64,000 nucleotides of DNA. Origin: Quercus robur. Taxonomy: Eukaryota; Streptophyta; Magnoliopsida; Fagales; Fagaceae. The first letter of the stretch is position 1, and each line of letters begins with the position of its first letter. The translations under genes and the position numbers were made by a program. Location of the stretch: contig NC_065535.1 in assembly GCF_932294415.1 (NCBI RefSeq), forward strand, positions 27,808,782 to 27,872,781, given 5' to 3'. Positions 1-11,187 of the stretch are shown here, in pieces. Below the pieces are notes generated by a model. The model was not told the origin of the DNA and did no database searches. It worked only from the letters and a program-made list of their open reading frames with translations.

Positions 1-1281
1 ATTGTGAGATGTACCCACTGCTTCATGTACAAGACGTTTCCACTTGGTCTGGGATGGGTTTTCTGCATGCAGGGGAGCATGGTGAGAATTTGTCACGTCA
101 TGAAAAGCAAAAGCATGAGTTTTGATTGGTTGACTCATTCTTGGTGGGGTCGGTGACGTGTCTTGAGTGGGTGTCAGTTTAGACATTATATCCCCCATAT
201 TAAAATTCTGAACATTTTCCTTCTGGGTAGTGTCAATCTCGGTCATTCCAGAATTGAGAGGATCCTCATAAATCCCGAGTTCTTTGTCTATTTCCCTCAA
301 TTTCTGCGTAAAAGATTCTCCTTTATTTCCGTAATCCCGAGCAACAGGGCATTCATTGCTATTCATGGGCGTTGGATTAGGAGATTTTGGAGCCTGGAAA
401 TCCGCAAAATCAGCGCTCATGTTGGACGTTGCCATATTGGACTTTGGCATCGTCTCAGTCGCCGGACTTGGTCTTGACTCCCTCCGCTGCCGAGTAGATA
501 AGTTTTCCGCCCTGTCCTCATAGAACCCCGAGACCCTTACAACACTTTTCCTTGGCGGACCTGTCTGAGTTGCTCTGATCCAGGAACCAAATTGCTGCTC
601 CTCTGCTTTGAGAGAGCCCTTGCTTTGGATTCAGATATCACAATCCCTGTCACCATGGTCAAAACAGCCACACCAATAACATATGTTAGGTAATCGTTCA
701 TACCTGAAACTTACCCAAGTTTTTCCGCCTTCCTCAAAGGTGACTACCCTCCCACGGCAGAGTGGTTGGTAAACATCCATTGTTACCCGAACTCTAACAT
801 AATTTCCACCCTCACTGTCCGAAGTTTTTGTTGATTTATCCACCCGGCCTATCGCCTCGCATATGTCTTCAGCTACTGATTTGCTTCTATAACCAATTGG
901 GATGTTGTGTACTTGCACCCAAAAGGTCACCTTATCAAATTTTAATTCGTCTAGGGGAGTTTGTCTTTCATACTTCTCCAGGACTACCAAATTTTTGTCA
1001 AAACTCCAAGGTTCGCTAGAGAGTATACGGTCAACATCCTCCTTATTATCAAAAACAAAAAGAACCTTGTGGGATCCTTCCTTGCTCACCGTAAACCCAT
1101 TGTCTGCCCTCCAAAGCGGCTTGAAGGTCTTCGCTATCGCCTCCATGTTCAGTGCCCGTTTAGTTAAAAACTGTGCCGCTATGATATACTCTTTCGAACA
1201 CCTGTCTTTCTTGAAATATAGATCATCTCCTTCCCTTTCGGAAAGGGATAAGCAATTCCAATGCCGTGTGAGATCTTCCAT
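1..1281 (-). pseudogene. LINE ORF1-like protein (DUF4283 + CCHC-type zinc knuckle), broken, runs off window
   Basis: The reading frame starts at an ATG at 1281 (MEDLTRHWNCLSLSER) and stays open to the window edge except for one TGA at 631-633. The N-terminal about 170 residues look like DUF4283, the nucleic-acid-binding domain common in plant non-LTR retrotransposons (motifs FDKNLVVLEKY and VTFWVQVHNIPIGYRS). A zinc knuckle of form C-x2-C-x4-H-x4-C follows (CYWCGCFDHGDRDC). After the TGA the same frame gives FGSWIRA, matching the (Y/F)GxWLRA motif that normally follows this knuckle, then a low-complexity Ser/Pro/Thr tail. The TGA sits where these proteins usually have Trp, so a TGG to TGA change is likely (inference). 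The open frame could begin further upstream, but the residues before 1281 are unlike the family. Such proteins bind element RNA. Confidence 0.8.
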
Positions 1282-1919
1282 GATTGAATTAAAAAAAATA
1301 AAAGAAAAAGGGAGGGAGATGAGAAGAACAAGACAGAGGGAGAAAAGAAAGAGAGAAGAACAATACTGTTTCCCAAACCCCGAAAAAAGAGAAAGAACCA
1401 CAAGCCCTACACGTGACACTGTCACGAGAGGGAAGAAAAAACCTTACAAGAAGGTACGACAATTCTACTGTCTGGGAGATGGAGAGAGCCACCTTCCTAG
1501 CGACAGAGAAACCTCTTTTTGGTAAGAGTTTTTGTTTTGATCTATAAAGAACCCATTTAGAGAGAGAGGCAAAAAAGAAAAAAAAAAAAAAAACACACAA
1601 TTCTAGTGCACTGAGCACATAGATAGCAATGCTTCGGTGTGTTGAAGATAATTATTCTGTTATGGGAGGCAAAAAAATTGTCCCAATAACATAGTGTAAA
1701 ACACTGGCCTTAATCAAATAATGTTTTGTATTCTTTTTCCTCTGGTTTGTAAGTCTACTTGTTACTTATATTTCTTTTACGCAATAACATAGTTTATAAA
1801 ATTTCAGTTTGATATATAATTTGTTTACAAAATCGCGAAGTTCATCAAAAGTTTACTTATATATGTATATATGTGTATTTTTCAACACATCATTCACATG
1901 AGGATGTATTAGGAAAAAA
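1282..1919. other. Non-coding; possible LINE 5' region, then AT-rich DNA
   Basis: The stretch directly upstream of the ORF1 start on the minus strand is purine-rich on the plus strand (GAGAAAG runs at about 1290-1400) and may be the LINE 5' UTR. An A-rich run lies at about 1571-1593. I see no gene in it. Confidence 0.5.
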
Positions 1920-2535
1920 AAATGCTATTTGGGGAAAAAATGATTCTCAACAAGTACCGTTCACCTTCTAGGAGAAGATCTGAAGACCCAGAACCTTCCC
2001 TCATCCCCCAACTGGACAGACATCAAGCTGGGATTCCCAATATTCTCCAAGGGAATCTGTTGGGGAGTAGGGAATGGTTCGAGGAAAAATTTGTGGACTG
2101 ATAATTGGATTAAAGGACATTCCCTAAGAGAGCTCATTGAAGGCCTTTTGACACGGGATGAAATGAACCTTGCTGTTTCTGACTTGCGACATGAGCATGA
2201 ATGGAATTGGGACTCCATTTCTTTTGACCTTCCCCTGCCTGGCTATTAAGGATAGGATTAAAGCCATTCCTTTTCAAGAATATGGTAATGGAGAATATAC
2301 AATTATGTGGAAGCATTCAAAAGATGGGGAGTTTACCATCAACTCTGCTTATCTCTTGGCCAGAACTGCCCATGAACCTGAACCTCCTTTCCAAGGACAT
2401 TGGATTTGGAAACTTGACATGCTGCCAAGAATCATAAACTTCCTCCGATTATTCCACCACAACAGCATTCCTATTAGAGATGTACTGGCTTCTAGAGGCA
2501 TTAATTGTGGAAATACTTGCCCTCTGGTAACTATC
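1920..2535 (+). pseudogene. LINE ORF2 C-terminal fragment, part 1 (end of RT region and zf-RVT)
   Basis: Translation gives WGKMILNKYRS, then WTDIKLGFPIFSKGICWGVG and LWTDNWIKGHSLREL, which are typical of the segment between the reverse transcriptase and zinc-binding (zf-RVT) domains of plant LINEs. FTINSAYLLAR, WKLDMLPRI and RGINCGNTCPL then mark the zf-RVT domain. At least one frameshift lies near 1990 and another near the 3' end. The fragment is 5'-truncated: no catalytic YxDD region is present. It ends exactly at the CTATC target site of the LTR retrotransposon inserted at 2536 and resumes at 11188. Confidence 0.8.
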
Positions 2536-3593
2536 TAAAAGCTCGGATTTGTGCTAAAACACAAGAGTTTGTTCAGACCTCCAATTAAAAATTACGGCTA
2601 AATAACTTTTACTCTAGCTTATACTAAGTGCGGAACAAGAGTAAATAAACGCAAAGAACCGATAACACTACCCTAAGCCATATTCATACATTATCAACAA
2701 TAAAATGAAAGTTTGAAGAGTAGGGAAGAGAGATACAAACACAAGATAACATTGAAACACGCTATCAAAGAGGAAACCGAAGAACTCGGTGAAAAACTTC
2801 TTTGCGACCCTCCAAGTCGAAATTGATCCACTAGAGAATAAAATTGGAGTACACGAATAACAAAAGACCTTTCAAACCTAGTCTACTCCATGTACTTGAG
2901 CCCTCCAAGTTCCTGCTATCAACTGACTTCTTGGAGTCTTGTCTTCTCTAGCTTTTCGGATCCCACAATTCAGCCCGATTGCCTTCGCCAATGAATGACT
3001 CCTTCCAATGCCTCCTAGCAGCACCAAAACCTCATTTTACACTCAGAATGAGTGTGGTAAGTGTTTGAGCTAGCAACCTCTCAAAGGTATAGAGATGGAG
3101 AGGTAGGAGTTGAGAAAAACTACAAGGAAATGTGTAGATGATTGTGGATATAACAATCTTTAACTCTCAAGTGTATTTTCTAGGATTTTCTCTTTGAAAA
3201 GCACTCCTTACAATTTGTGGGTAATGAGGGTATATATAGTGTGCGTAAAGACTTGGTAAAGCAAAACACAACTTTTTGCCAAATAGAAAGTTTCGTGGGT
3301 CCTTCGCGAGTTGGCCTTACTCGCGAGATAGTTGCAAAAAATCTAGCTTGGCACGACTCTTCATCTTCCAATCATGTGCTCTACATGTGGCTCTTTTCAT
3401 GGGTTGCTTCTCGCGAGCCAGTCGCAAAATCCACTTGTTCAACTTTTGAAACTTGATTCTTCACTGATCTCTCACACTCATCCCTTACAATTAAAACCCA
3501 CATACATACAGAAAAAAATGATTGAAGAAATTATAATAAAATTTGACACGGAATTAAAGCCAACGCAATATAGTTAGAAATCACAACTTTACA
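2536..3593 (-). repeat. 3' LTR of the LTR retrotransposon
   Basis: This is the left copy of the LTR, about 1058 bp, highly similar along its length to 10114-11182. It carries the same TATATATA (3231-3238) as the other copy. Confidence 0.93.
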
Positions 3594-3608
3594 ATCTTCC
3601 CCTTTGGC
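3594..3608 (-). other. Polypurine tract
   Basis: The minus strand reads GCCAAAGGGGAAGAT directly before the 3' LTR. This is the expected place for the plus-strand priming purine tract and confirms the minus orientation. Confidence 0.8.
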
Positions 3609-4301
3609 TATTCCATAACAAAACCCCTAAACAGACTCTAGACTTAAACGTGAGTTTGGGAACATAGGCAAAACTCACTCACACCTAAATCTAAAGGCTG
3701 TGAAACACTTGAACTATATACACCTGTATCCTAAAACACTTGCACATAACAAATAAACTTCATTAAGTACGGGATAAGTAAAACACAAGGCATGTATAAA
3801 GAAAAAGTAAAATGCAATCAAGATATCAAATGAAATGTAAGCAATAAAGCATAACTTGATCAAACATGAACAGTCATTAGGAAATGACTACAATGAACAT
3901 TTATCAAGTAAATGATCATTCGGACACGCAATGCAATTAAGAGCAATGCTAAAATCAATTGCATGTCCAACAAACATGATGCATTAAAGAAACTAAAGCT
4001 AAGAGCATTAGAAAGAAATAAGCATCAAAACAACTATAAAAACCAAGATACAAAAAGTACTAAAGAAAACTAAGTTTTAAACTAAAGTACTTGAAAGCTT
4101 TAAACGAAAGCATTGTAAATATCCAAAAGTTAAAAAAAAACTTAAAGTAAACTAGACTAGCCAAACAATGGTTAGGCTATCCAAAAGTGTGTGTGGCTGT
4201 AGGTTAGCTTCCTCATTTTGAGACTACAGATCTCCCCCCTTACTATATGCTATAGTCAAAGATATACAATGAGTTGCTCTCCTCTTTTTTGGCACGAATA
4301 G
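3609..4301 (-). other. Non-coding 3' interior of the LTR element
   Basis: AT-rich interior sequence between the second ORF and the polypurine tract. I see no coding signal. A-rich repeats of the ACTAAAG/AAGCATAA type are frequent at 3830-4140. Confidence 0.6.
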
Positions 4302-5467
4302 CTAAAGGCTTTCCTCTAGCTTGCGTTGAATCTCATCCAATTGTGTCTCAATGGTAGTTAGATGAATTTGAACCTGGTTGTTGGTAGAATATATGACATT
4401 AGCAAGATTAGAAATACGCTCATGCAATCCCTCAACCAAGGTTGTCAACCTATTGGAATGAGAACTAGATGGTCCCCACTGAGTGCTAGTAGACTGCGGC
4501 TTAAGAGTGTGAGGAAATGCAATCTCGGAATGCCCGGGGATAGTGGGAGCAGCTGATCATTGTCTAGGAGTGGCATGTTGGGAGGAGTCGCTCTTTGGAT
4601 TTTTGGAGGGACTTTGCTTTGCCCTTTCAGCAGAGGAATGACTCTTGCTCATTTGAAGGGAAATAAATGATATTCGTCGTTGACGAAACAAGATAGTTCC
4701 TTCTTTTGGTGGACAAACACCTTTAAGAACCATGATCTTCATGACAAGACTACAGAAGGGAAGACACATTTTTGCAACTGATCGTCCTGCCGTTTTTCCC
4801 ATGGTCTGAAATATGTGAGCACAAATGTCAATTTTAGCTCCTTTGATCAAATCACACAAAAATTGTGCTCTTTTGAGATTGATGAAACCGGTGTTGGACA
4901 AAGGGAATAGGTTGAAGAACATGATCAATGTGAGAGTCTTCAATTCCAGTCCAAATTTTGCAGTCCCAATGGAAGTGCCTTTGGAGGAGACTTCATGATT
5001 AGCTCCTAAAATGTCAAGAATCTCTGTCACTGAAGTTAGTCTGTCATCATACGGTGAAATGTCCACATTCTTCGGATGATTAATGTGAAGAATCTTCACT
5101 AGATAATTTAGAGTGATGATAAAATCCTTTCCTCGAACCCAGCACTTCAATTCAACTCCAGTGAACCAAGCGTTCGAGTAGAATTCTTTGACCAATTTGT
5201 CAACAGGATCCTCAAAGTTTCCAAACAAGTTTGCCCAATCCTTATTCATAAATATCTTAAGGATGAAGGTGGATCCTAGGGTGTCAAACCTTACAACCCT
5301 TTCCACCACAGTAGGTGCACCCTCGAAGTTGTTGGCGAAAGGTTGAAAATCTAAGAAGGTCTTGAATCTCTTGTTGTCAAAATCGAAAAATGACAAGTCC
5401 TATTTGATACAGGAGATGAAGTGCGGTCAATCACTTGATCTTTACCGCAGGAGGAACAACGAAACAT
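4302..5467 (-). pseudogene. Second ORF of the LTR element, resembling the 'putative plant transposon protein' domain
   Basis: On the minus strand an ATG at 5467 follows a splice-acceptor-like TTTTTGCAG and opens a frame with a C-x2-C pair (CSSCGKDQVIDR). A frameshift near 5400 leads to the main frame, open from 5396 to a TGA at 4557-4559. The same frame stays open after it to TAG at 4302-4304. The body (KEFYSNAWFTG, VRGKDFIITLNYLVKIL) resembles a domain annotated in plant genomes as putative plant transposon protein (PF20167-like; recognised by eye, no search). The C-terminus is Ser/Lys-rich, then a probable coiled coil (LTTIETQLDEIQRKLEESL). Its function is unknown. It lies where pol or an env-like ORF would be. 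Both the frameshift and the stop show it is decayed. Confidence 0.6.
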
Positions 5468-8155
5468 CTGCAAAAAGAACAACCACACAAATAAACAACA
5501 AACACAAACATGGAAACAAACTTGATTAGATACAAGTTAGTCCATAAAAACGAACAAAAAGTCCTAAAAAGCATAAAGACAAACAAACAAAGTCACAAGA
5601 TCATGTTTTAAGAGCTAAAGGTCTAACAAGACTTACATAGCATGAATGAAATGCAAAACATGTCAAGTGATCAAGTGTGTGCATCAAGTGTGCATGTGAG
5701 ATGCATGAGCAATGCATGACAAGGAACTCAAGGATCAAAGTGTGTGAAACACATAACCAATGTTTAAAACATGTTAAGAATGTAAAAACATAGGAATCCC
5801 TAAAATTTGGTACTCATCAGAGTTCAAAATAATGAGAAAATGTCATTTGGGCATTTTATCAAACACTTAGAGTGCATACAAACTATTAACATGTAAAACA
5901 ATGCATAAACATGTTGAAATCTTGCCTAAATACATGTTAAAAATGTCACTTGGGGCTAAAACAAACACAATGGGACACAGCCCAATCAAGAAAAAATAAA
6001 AAATTTTGCATGAACATAAGTTTTTCCAACCCCTTTCAAAAAAATAACCCAACCCTCGAAATCCTAGAATCTAAGACATAATCTAAGGAAACAAGAGTAA
6101 AAAAGTGTTAAAACATAACTTAGATGAGTCTTAGGGATGAAAGTTCTTGAGATTTGGGTGAGATTTTGAGTGAAAGGGTGTTTTGGGTTGAGAGAGGCAA
6201 GAAGGAGGCAAAAATATTGATTTGAAAAACTGTCACTATTTGCCCTTTAAAAACTGAAAATCCACTCATTTCGCGGGTAAACTACTCGCGAAGTTACTTA
6301 CAAAATGGTCTCTCTTGCATAGAATATGTTTCGCAGGAAGTTTCTTCTCGTGAAAGAGTCGCAAGGGAGTTGCGAAACTCTGTGTAAATTTCTGAAAAAA
6401 ACTGAAATTGGCTTCCTCATTTTCGCTGGTAGGTTCTTACTTGCGACTTACTTGCGAAAATTCCTCTGAATGAGTTTTTCAACAAAAACAAAATGGAATG
6501 TTTGGGAAAACTCTTAACACACAAAAATTCATAAAAATACTTTCAAAAACATATAAAATACTCAAAAATCTTTTTGAATTTGATCATTAAGCAATTGAGT
6601 ATACACATATTACATTTGAACATGTACAATCACACAAATGAAATAGGTATTCATTGAACATTAGACTTGTGTGTTGTGTGTGTGGATTAAATATAAACTA
6701 GTCCATAGTCTAGTATGAAATTTCAATGATCAATTCAATCAAGTCATACACAACTAGTACAAAGTCAAGTGACCTATCTCACTTTTTGAAATAAACATAT
6801 ATGACCCATCACCAATATGTTTACATATGATTGAAAGCTTTTCATTTGGCTTTCATGTTTATACTTTTGATTAAATACAACTCATATTTTTGAGAAACGA
6901 TGCTATGAACTTTTTATGTATCTTTGACAAATAAGCATTTGGCTTTGGCACCATACATTTCAATACATATTTGCTCCACCTTTTCCTAGTCTAACTAGTT
7001 TTCGATGTAAGGCATTTTCAACTCTTTTCTCATTTTTAGAGATAGACATTTGAACAGCTCTTTTTGAAAAAAGAAAAGAAAATGTGAGGAGATATATAGA
7101 CATAAGTCTACGCATGTATTAAGATCAAGCAACACCATTGACCAATCATTTATGACAAGTTTGAAGATCTATTTACAACAATCAAACATAGATTTCTAGA
7201 TGTCGCTCGCATTTAAAAAAATGTGCATATATAACAAGCTAAACTCGTAAATGCATTACGCTATTAGTGATCAAACTCACATGTGATATACATAACACAA
7301 GCAATCAAACTTTTTGAGATTTTTCACTTTTTATGAGTTTTTGAATTTTTCAACACACTCAAAAACAAAACAATAAAGTAAGATCAACAAAAACAAGGAA
7401 AAACATAAAAAAGACTTGTAAAAGAAACATGCTTAAAACGGAAGCAATGACACAAGAAGTTTTAGTGCATTTTAAATTAAAATTACGTTAAAACTTAAAC
7501 CAACTGAAGATTAATAAAGGGATGAGTTATTGTGGAATTTGTTAAGAAAAGAGTTGTATGTAAGTTAAATTAAATAAATTTAGAAGAGTTATCTAAAATA
7601 ATAAATAACATGTAGGTTATGAGAAGGATTGGAAGACTATATATATGGCTATGCTATGGACTAATTTCATATCAGTGAATGAAGATAAATAGTTAAAGCA
7701 TAGAGTATTGTGTGAGATAGTGAATTCAATAATACTCCTAAATACTTGAGAGATTTTGGGCCGAAGAAAGGTGTTTCTTTTGGTGGAGCTTTGAGCTCAA
7801 CCACTTGTGCAGAATTGGTCCGATTTACACAACGAACTGTTGGGCTATTGTATCCTGGAGGGGACAAGTCAGAAGTGAATTTCTGTTGCATCGGTTTCTA
7901 GGCTTTGCCAACCGTAGAGGGCTTGAATCTCCTTAAAGAGAGCTAGATTTTCATGCCTTAGTCCGGCATTGTTCGTTTATATTTATATTTATATTGTAAT
8001 TAATATATCGTTTTATTGGTAATTTTCTCCAACAAGAAGATTGCATATGTTATGATGCATGAAACTATAACCTGAATACGTTGGAAGTATTAATGCATGG
8101 GCATAGTGAATGATCATGCATGAGTATCCTTCTTCACCCATACTATACAAGTGTT
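5468..8155 (-). other. Non-coding interior of the LTR element
   Basis: The 2.7 kb between gag and the second ORF has many stops in all frames and no pol motifs that I can recognise. It is AT-rich, with numerous short CAAACA and ACATG repeats. It may include a foreign LTR-like piece at about 7500-8034. Confidence 0.6.
7500..8034 (-). repeat. Possible LTR fragment nested in the element
   Basis: On the minus strand the sequence at 8034 begins TGTTGGAGAAAATTACC, a classic LTR-like 5' terminus. It is followed by several hundred bases unlike the neighbours, with a TATATATA-like box at about 7640. I could not find a matching CA terminus or target duplication, so the left boundary is a guess. Confidence 0.3.
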
Positions 8156-10046
8156 TTAGATGAGATCCTTGGATGGAGGGGTACGACTGACATAATTCTC
8201 AAACCTCGAAGTAAAGCCAGCAAGGCGTGATGAAATATTCTTCAACATCTCCATAACATCTCCAATGAGTTGTCCCTCATTTTCTCCTTTGGTTTGGTTT
8301 CCCTTCAGCATTCTTCTTGAGCTATCTTGGCGACGTAGAGAGTCTGCCCTCCTAAGAGCTTGAAGTTTAAAGCATTGTTCTTCAGCATTTTTCCTTTGGT
8401 CTTGTGTGTCCTCGCACACCATAATGGTGACAAAAATGCTTCACTTGAGGTTCCCTTTGACTTTTGGGTAATGACTTCCCTTTTTCCTTTGGTTTTGCAC
8501 CAACGGTTCTCTTTGCAACAATAGGGGTCTCAACCTTGGGCTTCTCTATACTTTTGGCCAACACAAACCTCACTTCCTTCTTGGGTTCACTGCTTGAGCT
8601 TCCTTCACCGGCATAGTCTAGACCGGTCTTGTCATTTGAAGGTTTTTGAAAAGAGAGCACACTATCAAGTTTCTTAGTGGAAATGCGCTCCACTTTGACA
8701 TTTGCTTGAATGATTTCAAGTTCAAGGAACTTGATTTTCAAGTAGGCATTCAACGATTCTTCATTTAGCCCTTCAACATCACATTTTGCGTCCTTGAGTT
8801 GCACTAGTGTGGACTTATGTTCTTCTTCAATTATCTTCATCTTTTTAATTGCGTTCTTTGCAACTTTGGCATATTTGTCACAATCTTCAAGCAACGCATC
8901 GTACACTTCTTGAAGCTTTTTCTCACCTTCATTAAGATACACATCTTCATCTTCCGAATCATCAACTTCTTCATCTTCGGAATGTACACCTAGCTCATGA
9001 ACCAACTCGTTCAATTCATCTCTAGAGTCAACTGCAATAATTGCCATGAAAGCTGAATAGTTTCCCTCACTATCACATTCTCCTTCTGCATTGGAATTTG
9101 AGCTTTCGGAATCACTAAGGGTAATTGCAAACACTTTACCCTTTCCTTGCAAGTAGTTTGGACATTCTTTCTTGAGATGTCCATGTCCATTATATTTATA
9201 GCACACAATTCCTTGAGTTGATGATGAGTCTTTCCCATCCTTCTTCTTGAACTCCCTCTTGTCATTCTTGGAGGATGAGAACTTTCCTTTGCTAAACAAC
9301 TTCCCATTGTTCTTCATTTTGAGAAATTTTCAGAAATTCTTTGCAAGAAACGCCACCTCCTTCTCTACATCGTCTTCATTGGAGGAATCACCCATTTGCT
9401 CATTTATAGTTTTGAGAGCAAGGGATTCGCTGGATTTGTGAAAAGGCAGTTCGAGCTCATATGTTTGGAGAGATCCAATGAGTTCTTGAATCTTTATCTT
9501 ATCCAAATCTTTGCCCTCCTCTATGGCTGTGACCTTAGCTTGGAAGCTTTCGGGTAAGGATCTCAAGATCTTCCTCATCACCTTGGCTTCTTCAATCTTC
9601 TCCCCAAGATTAAGCTTGGCAATCACCATCTCGTTGAGTCTCCCATAAACGGAATCAAATGACTCGTTGTCGCTCATCTTTACTTCTTCAAACCGAGTAG
9701 TGAGTATTTGAAACTTGGTGTCCTTAACTTTCTTGGTACCTTCGTAGGTTGTCTCAAGAATAGTCCACGCCTCTTTGGTGGTCTTCACATGCAAAATACT
9801 GTGAAACTCATAAGTAGAAACACCACAGAAAATAGCGTTAACCGCTTTGCTATTGGCATTTGCCAAAGCAAGAGCAGCCTTATCCCATTCAGATTTGGCA
9901 GTAGTGGATCTTACATACCCATTCTCAACAGAACCCCACACTGTCTCATTAATGGCACAAAGAAAAGCACGCATATGTACTTTCCAAAAATCATAGTTAC
10001 TCCCATCAAAGTAGGTAGGAGCATTAAAGGATTGAGATCTATCCAT
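8156..10046 (-). pseudogene. Copia-type gag (UBN2/Retrotran_gag-like) with two damaged zinc knuckles
   Basis: The ATG at 10046 starts MDRSQSFNAPTYFDGSNYDF, the classic beginning of plant copia gag (DUF4219/UBN2 family). Conserved gag segments follow: FWKVHMRAFLCA, AKSEWDKAA, TKEAWTILETTYEG and ILRSLPESFQAKV. A TGA at 9330-9332 interrupts the frame (probable CGA to TGA), and the same frame resumes with a Lys/Ser-rich region. The first zinc knuckle reads CYKYNGHGHLKKEC, so the second Cys is Tyr. Acidic and coiled-coil segments follow, then a second knuckle CHHYGVRGHTRP, also with Tyr for Cys. A frameshift near 8400 moves to the frame that ends at TAA 8156-8158. Gag would package element RNA; this copy cannot make the full protein, and both knuckles lack a zinc ligand. 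Confidence 0.85.
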
Positions 10047-10097
10047 CTCACTTGGGGTCTAGGATCACACTAGGATAATGAAATCCGATAAGTGTAC

Positions 10098-10113
10098 CCA
10101 TTTTGATACCAAT
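10098..10113 (-). other. Primer-binding site
   Basis: Next to the 5' LTR the minus strand reads TTGGTATCAAAATGGG. Its first eight bases after T (TGGTATCA) match the initiator-Met tRNA primer site of plant LTR elements; the usual GAGC after it has decayed. Confidence 0.8.
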
Positions 10114-11182
10114 TAAAAGCTCAGATTTGTGCTAAAACACAAGAGCTTGTTCAGACCCCCAATTAAAAATTACGGCTAGATAACTTTTACTCTAACTTAT
10201 ACTAAGTGCGGAATAAGAGTAAATAAGCGAAAAGAACCAATAAAACTAACCTAAGCCATATTAATCCATTATCAACAATAAAATGAATGCTTAAAGAGTA
10301 GGGAAGAAAGTTGCAAACACAAGATAACATTGAGATGTGTTATCGAAGAGGAAACCGAAGAACTCAGCGAAAAACCTCTCCGTGACCCTCCAAGTTGAAA
10401 TTGATCCACTAGATAACAAAGTTGAAGTACACAAATAACAAAAAACCCTCCAAGCCTAGTCTACCCCATGTACTTGAGCCCTCCAAGCTCTTGCTACCAA
10501 TTGACTTCTCGGAGCCTTATCTTCTCTAGCTTTCTGGATCCCGCAATTTAGTCCGATTGCATTCGCCAATGAATGACTCATTCCAATGCTTCCCAGCAGC
10601 ACCAAAATCTCACTTTACACTCAGAATAGGTGTGGTAAGTGTTTAGGCTAGCAACCTCTCAAAGGTATAGAGATGGAGAGGTAGGAGTTGAGGAAAATCA
10701 CAAGGAAATGTGTAGATAATTGTGGGAATAACAATCTCTAACTCTCAAGTGTATTTTCTAGGGTTTTCTATCTGAAAAGCACTCTTTACAATTTGTGGGT
10801 AATGAGGGTATATATAGTGTGGGTAAAGACTTGGTAAAGCAAAACACAACTTTTTGCCAAACAGAAAGTTTCGTGGGTCCTTCGTGGGTTGGCCTTACCT
10901 ACGAGACAATCACAAAAAATCCAACCTGGAACGACTGTTCATCTTCCAGTCATGTGCTCTACATATGGCTCTTTTCGCGGGTTGCTTCTTGTGAGACAAT
11001 CGCGAGCTAGTCGCAAAATCCACTTGTTCAACTTTTGAAGCTCGATTCTTCACCGATCTCTCACACTTATCCCTTACAATTAAAACCCACATACATATAG
11101 GGAAAAATGATTGAAGAAATTACAATCAAATTTGGCACGGAATTAAAGTCAACACAATGTAGTTGGAAATCACAACTTTACA
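10114..11182 (-). repeat. 5' LTR of the LTR retrotransposon
   Basis: This is the right copy of the LTR, 1069 bp, paired with 2536-3593. It abuts the primer-binding site on the inside and the CTATC target duplication on the outside. Confidence 0.93.
10809..10816 (-). promoter_or_regulatory. TATA box of the 5' LTR
   Basis: TATATATA occurs in the body of the 5' LTR and is conserved in the 3' LTR at 3231-3238. Transcription would run leftwards into gag. Confidence 0.5.
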
Positions 11183-11187
11183 CTATC

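Larger units (their letters stand above)
2536..11182 (-). mobile_element. LTR retrotransposon, copia-like gag, apparently pol-less, inserted in a LINE
   Basis: Two direct repeats (2536-3593 and 10114-11182) bound a 6.5 kb interior. The 5 bp target duplication CTATC lies at 2531-2535 and 11183-11187. On the minus strand each LTR starts TGTAAAG and ends CTTTTA, i.e. TG...TA termini, a known non-canonical pair. A primer-binding site (TTGGTATCA, tRNA-iMet type) abuts the right LTR and a purine tract (AAAGGGGAAGAT) abuts the left LTR, fixing the orientation. The interior holds a decayed gag (about 10046-8156) and a second ORF (about 5467-4302). I found no protease, integrase, reverse transcriptase or RNase H in any frame, so the element looks non-autonomous. 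LTRs differ at many sites (1058 versus 1069 bp), so the insertion is not recent. Confidence 0.93.
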
